Assembly: GCA_022559845.1 (NCBI GenBank)
Contig: CM040128.1
Span: 221,821,643-221,885,642 of the forward strand
Reading direction: 5' to 3'
DNA length: 64,000 nucleotides
From: Amorphophallus konjac
Taxonomy: Eukaryota > Streptophyta > Magnoliopsida > Alismatales > Araceae
Shown piece by piece: positions 33,256 through 43,611 of this stretch. The notes below the pieces were generated by a model. The model ran no database searches, was not told the DNA's origin, and worked only from the letters and a program-made list of their open reading frames with translations. Position 1 is the stretch's first letter. The number at the start of each line of letters is the position of its first letter. The position numbers were made by a program, and so were the translations under genes.

Positions 33256-35866
33256 ATGATCGGAATGGAAATACGATCATTTGATCGATTGAACAATGTC
33301 GTGGCCGAGGTGGAAGCTTTTCTGGCCAGACCTGCCCCTACATCTGCTGCCGGCACGACCCAGAAGGGCAAGGTGGTGGAGCGGCGCTCGTCGCCTAAAG
33401 AAGCGAACGCTCTTGACATAAAGGCGTTCGAACAACAGAAAAGTGAAGGTAAGAAGGGAATCACCCCACAGCCTGCAGAAGCCCCAGACGGCAAAGAAGG
33501 TACTTCGCTCAGGGACAAGATGAAGAAGGCCTATTCATTTCCAAAGGACAAGACCCAGGTTCTGTTCGACTGGGTAACGGAATATGGCATGGTCACCCTG
33601 CCAGAGCCAAGGAGGCCGGAGGACCTCAAGAGAAAAGACAGCCCAAGATTCTGGCCCTACCACCAGATGTTGGGGCATCCAATCGAAGACTGCTATGTTT
33701 TCAAGGACATCATCGAAGGGATGGTGAAGAAAAATGAGATCGAGCTGAGAGAGTACAAAGTGGATCCTCCTCAGGCACATGAAGCCCCTCGAAGGAGGGC
33801 AGGAGTCAACATGATCTCCCTATACCAAGCACTGCCCGAGGAGATCTCTGAGACAAGTACGCGGAGCACCTATGAAGCTCATTTCCTAGAGCCCGCGAAA
33901 GAACAGCAGGGATGGCAGCAGGTCCCTGTGAAGCAAAAGAAAAGGAGGGCACCCCGCCCGAAAGAGGGGGCACATATCCGTGGTGTTACACCCTGGCCTG
34001 CTCCGCCAGTGGTAGCACCCGTATGGATCACTCCACCTACAACTGTCAGGATACCTACACATAATCGGAGGAGACAAACTCCACTGCTAGTGATTAAGGA
34101 AACCAATCCTGGGGTCCGTCGACTGCAAAACCTCATTAAGGGGCTAGACGAGTACGTGCAGCCCGAATTGAAGCCCTTGCTGGTGTGGGACCACGTCCCG
34201 TGGCAAGAACTAGAGAAGCTCTCACTCGAACAAAAGGAGAAAGCTGAAGCGGCACCCGATAGAGAGGGCAGTCTGTTCTGGGGGCACCCGCCCTCTGAAG
34301 CAAAAAAGAAGAAGAGACAAAAGAAGAAGAAAAGGAAGGCCGCTGAGGCTGATAAAGTGCAGATTGTCTCCTGTCATACTCTATCGGCATTCTTCAACCT
34401 ACTCGGAGAGGAGGAAGAAGAGGAAATTTGTTTCACACCCCATGCTGGGGGAGGTAAGGCCGAGGCTGCAATTGCTGCACATGCCACCCGGTCAGGCCGA
34501 AAATGGGGGCGCCAGTCGCCACCCAACCACAACATCATGTTCAGGGGGGAGCAACCCTACAAAACACCTCCGCCGGAGGTCAAGGGAATCCAAATCCCTC
34601 CTCCGCTAGGCCTATATAACAAGAGCGGGGGCAAGGGGGTCCCTTCATTTCTTAAATTCATGAAGATGTCCAAGGGGAAGCAGCCTTGCCAGGAGGCTAA
34701 CCCTACACCTGGGGACGTTCGCCCGCAGCTAGCACAATCTTCCAAAGATCCAAGTGCAGATCGAGCTTGCCCCGCAGCAGCTAACAAAGAACACCCAGGA
34801 GTCGGTGCCAGCCAGAAGGGCGCCGAATCTGAGGAAGATGAAGCAGGCCCGTTAGGGCCCGTAAACCAAGACTTCCCCAAGCCCAGATGGGCTGAAGAGA
34901 TGAAGCTCTCCAATGTCTTAGCTGGGAGCCGAATAATGAAGCTACTCAAGAAGCTCCCTGCTCGATTTACAATCTGGGAGATCCTTTCTTTGAGTGAAGA
35001 GATTCGACAGGCGATTATCACTGTTCTCCAGATGCCTGCTCATTTTGAGACATGTCTGGCTGAAGCAATGCCGAAGGCTAGCATGACCTTCACTCCAGAC
35101 GATATGCTGCTGCCCACCATCAGCCACAACAGGCCGCTGTATATGAAGGGGCACCTGAATGAAAGGGAGTTGAACAGGATTGTGGTTGATCCCGGTGCAG
35201 CGGTCAACATCTTGCCTTATAGGATATACGAGAGGCACCACTTTAACGTGCATCTCGAGAAAGTCGGAGATATGCGTATCACCGGATTCAATCAAAAAAT
35301 GTGAAGTGTCAATGGGGGTGGCAGAGTTCACCCTCACCTTAGCAGATTTCACTACGACGGTGCAGTTCCATGTCATTGACTCCCGCACCTCGTACAAGGC
35401 ACTGCTCGGCCGCCCATGGCTGCATGAAAATATGGTGGTGCCCTCCACGCTCCACCAATGCATCAAGTACAGTCTCCAAGGGAAGGAGGAGAGGATATTT
35501 GCAGACCCCCACCCGTTCGAGGTGTTCGAATATCATTTGGCGGATGCCAACCTATATACAGGGCCTTCCCATAAGACCTCTGAAGCTAAGACCCCAGCTG
35601 GGGCATCCAGAAGCACATCCGGCGGCAGTTGGTATCCACCACCGCCGCGCGGGTATGTCAAGCCCAATGCGGTCTCCCATATCACAGCATCCGGAGACGT
35701 GGGCAGAATGGCACCCCCAACATTATACCCTGAAGCTAATGAAGTACGGGTCGCTCGGCGGCACAATCATATTGAAATCCCGGATGGCCTCACCAAGCCA
35801 ACTCTCGGCCTTGATAACCCTACTATCGAGCCTTTCAGAACTTGGGAGGTGGCACAGGAAGATTGA
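33256..35866 (+). pseudogene. Gag C-terminal region and protease of the Tat element, frameshifted
   Basis: Open frame 33256-35304 with an SFDRLNNVVAEVEAFLARP gag end, a knuckle-like FWPYHQMLGHPIEDCYVFK segment typical of Tat elements, long charged linkers, and the protease start ELNRIVVDPGAAVNILPYRI (Asp-Pro-Gly at the active site). The rest of the protease, AEFTLTLADFTTTVQFHVID and LLGRPWLHENMVVPSTLHQC, is in another frame ending at 35866. A one-base change near 35300 splits the protease. The protease cuts the polyprotein. Confidence 0.82.
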
Positions 35867-35875
35867 CCTGGCAAC

Positions 35876-36987
35876 TTGTTCTATACGGCTGAAGAACACC
35901 CTACTCGGGAAGACACAGACTGTAGCCTCCCCGAAGATATAAGCAACCCGCCGGTTCCCGTCAAGGGTCTGGCATTCACAACTGAACGGATGGCCAGGAT
36001 GTTTCAGCAGCAACACATCCCCCCCGATCAGTCTCAAAAGCGCAAGGAAGCTTTCCAGAAAATGTGGTATCCCGCAAATCTGGATAAGGAAATGAGACGC
36101 GTCTCTCAACATCCGGGGTTGGGCTTCACCCTGGAAGAATATTATCACAGTGGGTGATACGAGGTGGACACCCTCTCCGCCTTCTACCCTGCTGAAGAGA
36201 GCCCGTCGGGGGCAACCTTCGACAAATATCCAGCGGAAGCTGAACAGACTGACCCGGGGCAACCTGAAAGCAAGAAATGGGGACCATGACTCCTTGCTGA
36301 TGTTGAGAATAGGTCTATCCTGAAGAGGCGGCCCCGTAAGTCGAATTTGATACGGCTAGCAGCAGCGAAGCTGAAGGTGTTGAAGAAGCAGGGACCTCCC
36401 CCTCCTATGGAGTCCTACCAACAAGGACCTCTGCACCTCTTGTGTCAATCGGGGAAGCCATGACCGGCCCCGACCGGGAGGTGTGTGCCGCCGTCAATGG
36501 GATTGCCACTCCTATTGAAGATGCAATGGCCCCAGAAGGCGGGATCTCCTCACCTTTTGCTGTAAGGTTGGGTTGCTATTCCGGCCCAACAACAAGCAGT
36601 CGCCAGTTTGGCGCGACTGCAACCCCATCCGCAGCGACTAAAGCTGCTCTCTTACCATGGGAGACTGCAATGGCAGCGGATTTGCTGAAAGAGCAATACA
36701 TGCGGCCATTGTCAAATGAAACGGAGGACTCTCAAGAAGCTCCGGTGGTGTCTGACGAGGAGGTCAAAGTATTCGACCCTCAAGATGGTATTCCAAACTT
36801 CGTTGACCTCCAACCGGCACCTCCGGAGATAGAAGACGGAGGCCAAGTCACAGTCGATGAACTGATAGAAGTCAACTTGGGAAATGAGGAGGACCCTAGG
36901 CCTACCTTCCTCAGTGCCCAACTGTCCCCAGAAGAATGGGAGCTATACACCCAGCTGCTGCTAGAGTACCGGGATTGCTTCGCCTAG
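35876..36987 (+). pseudogene. Protease-RT spacer of the Tat element, several stops
   Basis: Open parts 35876-36157 (PVPVKGLAFTTERMARMF, WYPANLDKEM) and 36442-36987 (acidic, ending QLSPEEWELYTQLLLEYRDC before a TAG). The last part matches the segment that leads into Tat RT. Stops at 36155 and near 36290 break the frame. Confidence 0.7.
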
Positions 36988-36999
36988 ACTTACAAAGAA

Positions 37000-38973
37000 A
37001 TGCCCGGTCTAAATCCCGTTGTCTCACAACATGAGCTGGCAATCAGCCCTGAGGCCGAGCCGGTGAAGCAACCACCGCGGCGCATGAGGCCAGAACTCAT
37101 TACTCAAATTTGTGCTGAAATCGACAAGCTTATTGACGTGGGATTTGTTGAAGAAAACCAGTACACCACATGGCTGGCGAATATCATCCCCGTGAAAAAG
37201 AAGAATGGACAGATCCTGATATGTGTCGACTTCCGAGATCTAAATAAAGCCTGCCCCAAAGATGACTTTCCGGTGCCAATAACGAAAGTCATGATCGATG
37301 CTACAACCGGGCATGAGGCCCTGTCATTCATGGACGGGTCATCCGGTTACAACCAGATTTTGATCGCGGAGCATGACCGAGTTCACACTGCCTTCCGAAC
37401 CCCTAAAGGCATCTATCACTATAAGAGGATGCCGTTCAGACTAAAGAATGCTGGCGCAACTTATCAGCGCGCAATGAACAGAATATTTGATGAGTTGCTC
37501 TACCACAAGGTCGAGTGCTACATAGATGATCTGGTGGTCAAAACCAGAAGAAAAGAAGATCATCTGCAAGACCTCCGGATTATCTTTCATAGGCTGAGGC
37601 AGCATGAGCTGAAAATGAACCCCATGAAATGTACATTCGGAGTGTCGAGCGGGAAGTTCTTGGGCTTCATTGTCCGAAATCGGGGGATCGAGATAGACCC
37701 CGCAAAAATCAAAGCAATTCAAGAGCTACCTGCACCAAGGAACCTCTCCGAGTTGAGATCACTACAGGGCCGCTTGGCTTATATCCGGCGGTTCATTTCC
37801 AATTTGTCAGGGCGATGCCAGCCTTTCCACAAACTGATGATGAAAGATGTTCCCTTTTATTGGGATGAAGATTTCCAGACAGCCTTCGACAAGCTGAAAG
37901 ACTATCCGAAGACTCCTCCAGTGCTGGGCGCACCGGTGAAAGGACGGCCATTGATACTATATATAGCAGCTACACATAACTCCCTGGGGGCAATACTGGC
38001 CCAGAATAATGAAGAAGGGAAAGAGCAAGCCCTCTATTACCCCAGTCGGAGACTGGTCAGAACTGCGGAGAAATATACTTATATTGAGAAGGTCTATTTG
38101 GCGCTGGTCTTCGTAGTTAAGAAGCTTCGACACTACATGTTGTCGCATGAAATCAGCTTGGTATCCAAAGAGGACCCCCTGAAATATATTATGTCCCAGC
38201 CGGCACTCAAAGGTCGCCTGGGCAAATGGGTAGTAATCCTTATGGAGTTTGACATCTCCTATGTGCCGCGCAAGGCCGTCAAGGGTCAAGCTATTACAGA
38301 CTTCTTCGCTGAGCACCCAGTACTCGGGGACTGCTCGCTGGAATCGGAGCTTCCTGAAGATGAAACCCTGGAAGCTGTTCAGGTTCAGCCCTCCTTATGG
38401 CAGCTATATTTTGATGGCGCTTCCAGAATTGACACCTCTGCCACTGGATCGGCCAGGGTCAGGGCAGGAGCAGGCATAGTCCTGAAGTCCCCAAAAGGGG
38501 AAGTGGTGCACACATCTTGCTCGATAAACAAGCATTGCATGAACAACAAAGCAGAGTATGAAGCCCTGATAATTGGGTTGCAAATCGCCCTATCCATGGG
38601 AATTCAGATGCTGGAAGCATTCGGAGATTCCATGCTAGTTATAAAACAACTGGAAGGAGAGTTCGATGTGCGAAAGCAAGAACTTCTCACCTATCATCAG
38701 CTGGCAACCCGCCTGATGTCAAGGTTCTACTTCATCAGCACCAAGCATATCAACCGAGGCCAGAATGCTCAGGCAGACGCCCTCGCTAAGTTGGCCAGTT
38801 CGTTGGTGGTCCCGCTAGACACAAGCCTGAACATAATAGTGATCAACCGCCGGCAAGTCCCCAGTATGATCGAGGCCTTAGCCGACGAACAGGAGATTGA
38901 GGTGGTAGCCGTCGAAGAGGCTCAACGGCCCGATTGGCGAGAACATCTCCTACAGTGGTTTCAGCACCAATAG
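37000..38973 (+). CDS. Reverse transcriptase with two RNase H domains (Tat pol segment)
   Basis: 657 residues without a stop. RT covers about residues 40-240: IIPVKKKNGQILICVDFRDL, MDGSSGYNQI, MPFRLKNAGATYQRAMN and the active site YIDDLVVKT. The gypsy RNase H follows (about 300-430: ILYIAATHNSLGAILAQ, YIEKVYLALVF). A second, archaeal-type RNase H is at about 465-600: LYFDGASR (Asp), NKAEYEALI (Glu), FGDSMLV (Asp) and AQADALAKL (Asp). The double RNase H identifies the Tat lineage. The stop at 36985 and the short gap after 38973 separate it from spacer and integrase. It would copy element RNA to DNA and remove RNA strands. Confidence 0.9.
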   Translation: MPGLNPVVSQHELAISPEAEPVKQPPRRMRPELITQICAEIDKLIDVGFVEENQYTTWLANIIPVKKKNGQILICVDFRDLNKACPKDDFPVPITKVMIDATTGHEALSFMDGSSGYNQILIAEHDRVHTAFRTPKGIYHYKRMPFRLKNAGATYQRAMNRIFDELLYHKVECYIDDLVVKTRRKEDHLQDLRIIFHRLRQHELKMNPMKCTFGVSSGKFLGFIVRNRGIEIDPAKIKAIQELPAPRNLSELRSLQGRLAYIRRFISNLSGRCQPFHKLMMKDVPFYWDEDFQTAFDKLKDYPKTPPVLGAPVKGRPLILYIAATHNSLGAILAQNNEEGKEQALYYPSRRLVRTAEKYTYIEKVYLALVFVVKKLRHYMLSHEISLVSKEDPLKYIMSQPALKGRLGKWVVILMEFDISYVPRKAVKGQAITDFFAEHPVLGDCSLESELPEDETLEAVQVQPSLWQLYFDGASRIDTSATGSARVRAGAGIVLKSPKGEVVHTSCSINKHCMNNKAEYEALIIGLQIALSMGIQMLEAFGDSMLVIKQLEGEFDVRKQELLTYHQLATRLMSRFYFISTKHINRGQNAQADALAKLASSLVVPLDTSLNIIVINRRQVPSMIEALADEQEIEVVAVEEAQRPDWREHLLQWFQHQ

Positions 38974-38997
38974 CTCCCAAGAGAGAAAGAACAGAGA

Positions 38998-40164
38998 ATG
39001 AAACTCCTGAGGGTCAAAGACTCTTACGAGATGAGAAGCGGAACCTTGTTCCGAATAATGGCAGATGCCCGAAGGAAAGTCCTACTTCGTTGCTTGTCTT
39101 CAGCAGAAGCGGGACATGTGATGCAAGAAATCCATGCAGGATCAGCTGGAGCACACCAGGCTGGCCCAAAGATGAAAATTGAGATAAAGAAATTGGGTTA
39201 CTATTGGCCCACTATGTTTGATGATTGCTGCAAGTTCACCAAGGCTTGTCAGAAGTGTCAAGAGCACGCTAACGTGGCAAGGAGACCTCCAGTGCCATTA
39301 CATCCGCTACCAGCATCTTCATCAGGGTGCAGATATATCTTAGCAGCTACAGACTACTTCTCCAGATGGGCAGAGGCGGTCGCATTGAGAGATGTAACGG
39401 GGAAACTAGTCGCAAGATTCTTTCGGCAGAATATAATATTCCGGTTCGGGATCCCCAGCCGAATCATCTTTGATAATGACAGCCATTTCAGAAACCAGAA
39501 GGTTTATCGGATGGCCGACAAATACAAGATTGACTGGAGGACATCGTCCCCCTACAACCCTCAAGCCAATGGACTTGCAGAAGCCTTCAACAAGACACTA
39601 TGCACGTTGCTGGCAAAGACTGTCAAGTCTAATAAAAAAGATTGGGAAGAAAGGATGTACGAAGCGCTCTGGGCCTATCATACTGTCTGCAAAACCCCAA
39701 CCGGCTGTTCACCTTTCTCCCTCGTCTATGGGTCGGAGGCTGTGGTGCCAATCGAATTAGAAGCTCCTTCGCTGCGAGTCGCCATCCAGCATGGATTAGT
39801 CAGCGGTGAACAAACCAATGCAGAAAGAAGATTGGAAGAGCTTGCTGAGCTCGAAGGAAGGCGCCTCCGTGCGCAACAAAACATCCAACTCTACCAAGCC
39901 CGCATGGCCCGTGCTTTTGACAAGCTGGTCAAAGGTCGAGAATTCAAGAAAGGAGACCGGGTAATGGTCAAGAGAAGAGAAGTAATAGCCTCCAACCCCA
40001 AAGGGAAGCTGTTCCAAAATTGGGTTGGACCATATGTCGTCCACCGAGTATATGAAGGGGGTGCCTACGTCCTGGTAGACCACAAAGGAGTCATCCAGTT
40101 CTCTCCCCTCAACGGAAAGCATATAAAGCTGTATCACACGGCACAACCGGCATTCCCAGAATGA
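38998..40164 (+). CDS. Integrase of the Tat element
   Basis: 388 residues, open. The zinc-binding part has EIHAGSAGAHQAG and CQKCQEHAN (His-His-Cys-Cys). The core has Asp in AATDYFSRWAEAV, Asp in IIFDNDSHF and Glu in ANGLAEAFNKTL with the usual spacing. The C-terminal GPY/F module reads NWVGPYVVHRVYEGGAYVLV. There is no chromodomain. It is separated from the RT ORF by a TAG and about 25 bases in a new frame. It would insert element DNA; together with the preceding ORF this is the best preserved pol in the window. Confidence 0.9.
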   Translation: MKLLRVKDSYEMRSGTLFRIMADARRKVLLRCLSSAEAGHVMQEIHAGSAGAHQAGPKMKIEIKKLGYYWPTMFDDCCKFTKACQKCQEHANVARRPPVPLHPLPASSSGCRYILAATDYFSRWAEAVALRDVTGKLVARFFRQNIIFRFGIPSRIIFDNDSHFRNQKVYRMADKYKIDWRTSSPYNPQANGLAEAFNKTLCTLLAKTVKSNKKDWEERMYEALWAYHTVCKTPTGCSPFSLVYGSEAVVPIELEAPSLRVAIQHGLVSGEQTNAERRLEELAELEGRRLRAQQNIQLYQARMARAFDKLVKGREFKKGDRVMVKRREVIASNPKGKLFQNWVGPYVVHRVYEGGAYVLVDHKGVIQFSPLNGKHIKLYHTAQPAFPE

Positions 40165-40170
40165 CGTACC

Positions 40171-40819
40171 CTTATCTTGGTCTAGTGGCACTCCGCCCTA
40201 GCTGAGCTACCCTTCCTTGGTTTAGTGGCACTCCGCCCTAGCCGAGCTACCCTTATCTTGGTCTAGTGGCACTCCGCCCTGACTGAGCTATCCCTCCTTG
40301 GTTTAGTGGCACTCCGCCCTAGCCGAGCTACCCTTGTCTTGGTCGAGTGGCACTCCGCCCTAGCCGAGCTACCCTTATCTTGGTCTAGTGACACTCCGCC
40401 CTGACCGAGCTATCCCTCCTTGGTTTAGTGGCACTCCGCCCTAGCCGAGCTACCCTTATCTTGGTCTAGTGGCACTCCACCCTAGCCGAGCTATCCTTCC
40501 TTGGTCTAGTGGCACTCCGCCCTGACCGAGCTATCCCTCCTTGGTTTAGTGTCACTCCGCCCTGACCGAGCTATCCCTCCTTGGTTTAGTGGCACTCCGC
40601 CCTAGCCGAGCTACCCTATCTTGGTCTAGTGGCACTCCGCCCTAGCCGAGCTATCCTTCCTTGGTCTAGTGGCACTCCACCCTGACCGAGCTATCCCTCC
40701 TTGGTTTAGTGGCACTCCGCCTTGATCGAGCTACCCTTCCTTGGTTTAGTGGCACTCCGCCCTAGCCGAGCTACCCTTCCTTGGTTTAGTGGCACTCCGC
40801 CCTGATCGAGCTACCTTTC
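40171..40819 (+). repeat. 40-41-bp tandem repeats in the Tat 3' UTR (left part)
   Basis: About 16 units of CTTGGTCTAGTGGCACTCCG plus a CCCTAGCCGAGCTACC half, spaced 40 or 41 bases, with TTAT and TTCC unit types alternating. They begin right after the integrase stop. The array continues at 48496 after element B. Confidence 0.9.
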
Positions 40820-41331
40820 TGGTGAGGACACGCGCCACAGTTTACGACGGAGTACACGGATCTCGCCGGCATCCCTTTGGCTCGGCGACCAGTTGGCAGA
40901 TTAGCGGAGCTATCATCACTTATTTTATGCTTTGGGCCATGTTGGGCCTTGGTTTAGTCCGTATGTGGACAATTTCTTTCAGTCATGGACCTTTTTTTGA
41001 GGCCAATTAGGCTTTATTTGTGTTTTGTAGGCTTGCTAGAGGCTAGGGAGGTTATTGGGCCACTTTCTTGGTTCAAGTCTTGGCCCATTTGGCATGGCTG
41101 CCCAACCAGGGCTTGGCCCACCTAGGCACTTGCGCCCCCACCTCTTAGGGTTAGGGTTTGGGCGCCCCACTCCCTTCCCTCCTCTTGGAAGGTGGCAGCC
41201 GCCCCCCTCTCCTAGAATCTAGGAAGATGAGCGCCCCTCTTTCCCCCTTGCCTTGGTTCGCACCCCCCTTTCCCCCAAGCCATGTGCGGCTCTTTCCCCC
41301 CCCCCCCCCTTTGGCTAGGGTTTCAACCCTA

Positions 41332-41341
41332 GCATATATAA
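41332..41341 (+). promoter_or_regulatory. TATA box in 5' LTR of element B
   Basis: CATATATAAGCTC, about 510 bases into the LTR, repeated at about 46466 in the 3' LTR. Confidence 0.6.
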
Positions 41342-43265
41342 GCTCTTATGTATTTTCCATTGAGGATAATGAAGAATTAGTTTTGAAAAGTCTTGTGTGC
41401 AGCCACCATCTTGAAAGGGGCGATCCCTTCTTCTTCCTCCTCCTTGAGGGTGCGACGCCCTCACCCCCTCTCCAGTCCTTGGGTGCGACGCCCAGGGGTA
41501 GGAGACCTTCTCCAGGGATTCCACGCCAGCGGTCTTCTTCCCCACGTCCACGGGCGATCCGGTCGACGAGGTGACGGCGATCGTGGAGGCGTGCTGCTCG
41601 ACCCCGGAGTACCTGTCCGACCTGCACACTAGGGGCCCGAAGTTGCGAACGGTATGCCCAGTTCCTGACAGCAAACCCCAGGAGTGTCTTCTAGGTTTTT
41701 GTGCCTTTGCCTGTTAGCTTTCCAACCCCTCTGACCTCGCCCCAAAACTCGTTCGTCACAGAAAGTTGTCTTCACAGACACTTTCGTCGCGCTGACTGCC
41801 TCCCTGGCAGTCTCGCCTGTGACCTGAACCGACTTGGGTCCCCGTTTGCATGCCTCTCCTGCCCCCGAACATCACCAGTCCCTTCATAACATTTGTTCCC
41901 CTCCCAGTCACGAATCCAGCCCCTCTGGTCTCGCCTCAAATTTCCATCGGGGCTGAGAGTTCCCTTTGTACACACTTTCTGTGCGCAGTTCTCCGCTACA
42001 GTACCCGTGTGGGACCAGTCAGCAGGGACCTCCAAAGGGACCACCCTCTAGCCACCTCTGATTGCCCTGAAATTTGGTAGGCCACCCCCTCACACCATAC
42101 CCCATCTCCAGTAATCGCCACAGACCCGGATCCTCATACAACCCCTCGCCATTACTGCCCTTCCGGGAGTCACAGTTCTTACTGCCCTGAATTGCAGACT
42201 GTGACCCCAACCTCCTTCGCCACCCACGCCCGAAAGTCCCACGGTACCCCACCGGCCACCACAACCCACCATTAGCCTCCCCTGTCAGCCATCTACCAGA
42301 GAAGACCCTGCCACATTTGCTGTCCGGAGGGTCACGTACCGGCCGTTCTCGCGGCCTCTATCACTGTGAGCAGACAGGCCGGTCGACTGCACGCCAGGTG
42401 TTCGACGAATCGCCACAGCCACCAGCGGCCTCAGCAGCGGCTCTCCTTCCACGGGCGCCCCTGGGGTATCCCCATCAGCGCCCCCGCCGAGTTTTGCAGG
42501 TCCCGGACATGATTAAGGGGACCTATCGGTGTCGCCATCCAGCTGCTGGACAGAACCTGCGCAGGGTGGCCAGCTAGTCGCCCCCTTCCCAAGTGCACTC
42601 CCGACGCGTCTCCGGGCCCAGCGACGTACCTCTTCTTCCCGGAGGAGCGTCCCCTATTACAGCGAGGCGCCGGAAGACTCCTTCCTTGCAGCAGCCCGAG
42701 GCGGACCTGTGGACATCGAGCTGCCCCGACCCGGTACCCGTCACCCCACGCCGCACGCTACCGGATTGAGCTTGTAGCCCGTTACCTCCCTGCGAGGAGT
42801 GGGCACCATTTGGTTATGTAATATTGTTTGTTTGATGTACCGGTGGGTGTGTGGCATGGCCGGGGTTCCTTCCCCACGCCTAGGCGTGGAGGTACGTGTC
42901 TCGCTCCTTCCTTTGTTGTTTGCTTGTCTCGTATGCGATTGAATGTGCCGCGCAAGTGAGTGTAGGGCCTAGCTAGACGGTATTTATCACTGCTGGTTGA
43001 GAGTTGAGAGTGCCCACCTCCCTTGGCCCTAGTCGAGCACCGAGCTCGGACTAGACTCCCATGTCGTCCCGCGGCCTCTCGCCCGTTGTGACCCCGTCGC
43101 GCCTCCCTCCTTGGGACGGCCGTGGTTCGGAGTTCTGTTGAGAGACGCCTCCACCCGGAGGGATTTCACGTTAGTCGGTCACACCGGCTTGCCTTGTCAC
43201 GTGCGCGTGCTGGTCGCACTCTCTAGTGTCGTAGGTTAGCTAGCGAGTCAGTCGGTCCCGCATCA

Positions 43266-43361
43266 AGTTTGGTATCAGAGCATATTGTCCCGCATCAAGT
43301 TTGGTATCAGAGCATATTGTCCCGCATCAAGTTTGGTATCAGAGCATATTGTCCCGCATCA
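43266..43361 (+). repeat. Three 32-bp copies of a primer-site-containing unit inside the 5' LTR
   Basis: Each unit starts AGTTTGGTATCAGAGC and ends ATATTGTCCCGCATCA: 12 bases of primer-site sequence followed by a copy of the LTR terminus. Copies lie at 43266, 43298 and 43330. The 3' LTR has the same three at 48400, 48432 and 48464, so they are now part of the LTR. Confidence 0.92.
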
Positions 43362-43365
43362 AGTT

Positions 43366-43380
43366 TGGTATCAGAGCCAA
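43366..43380 (+). other. Functional primer binding site of element B
   Basis: TGGTATCAGAGCCAA matches the initiator-Met tRNA 3' end further (GCC) than the three LTR copies, which change after TGGTATCAGAGC. Confidence 0.85.
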
Positions 43381-43611
43381 GTTAACCAGTTTGTTCCTAC
43401 AAATTGGGGTCTTAGGCCATTTGAGTCATTAGGTTTGTCTTAGGTTCTTTGCATCCTTAAGTAGTCCTAGGCCAATTGAGTCTCATCTTGCATTTGAGTC
43501 CGTGTCCCATTTTGTGGTCGTGTCTATTTCACCCTTGCCCCTTAGAGTCTTGCATTCCCCTTCTTTAGTCCTAGGGCGAGCCTATGTGTTTTGAGTTCCC
43601 AGTGCATCTCG

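Larger units (their letters stand above)
40820..43361 (+). repeat. 5' LTR of element B
   Basis: Starts TGGTGAGGACACGCG and ends GTCCCGCATCA. It has a TATA word (GCATATATAAGC, 41331-41342), a poly-C run near 41299-41312, and a triplicated primer-site repeat at its 3' end. The small ORFs within it recur identically in the 3' LTR and code for nothing recognisable. Confidence 0.92.

Noticed and set aside
40171..40819. 40-41-bp regular repeats as a CRISPR or promoter array
   Set aside because: The whole unit repeats with no unique spacer; position after integrase marks it as a Tat 3' UTR tandem repeat.
41158..42777. Series of small ORFs repeated at 46291-47911
   Set aside because: They are chance frames in the two LTRs of element B; duplication follows from the LTR pair and none has a recognisable domain.
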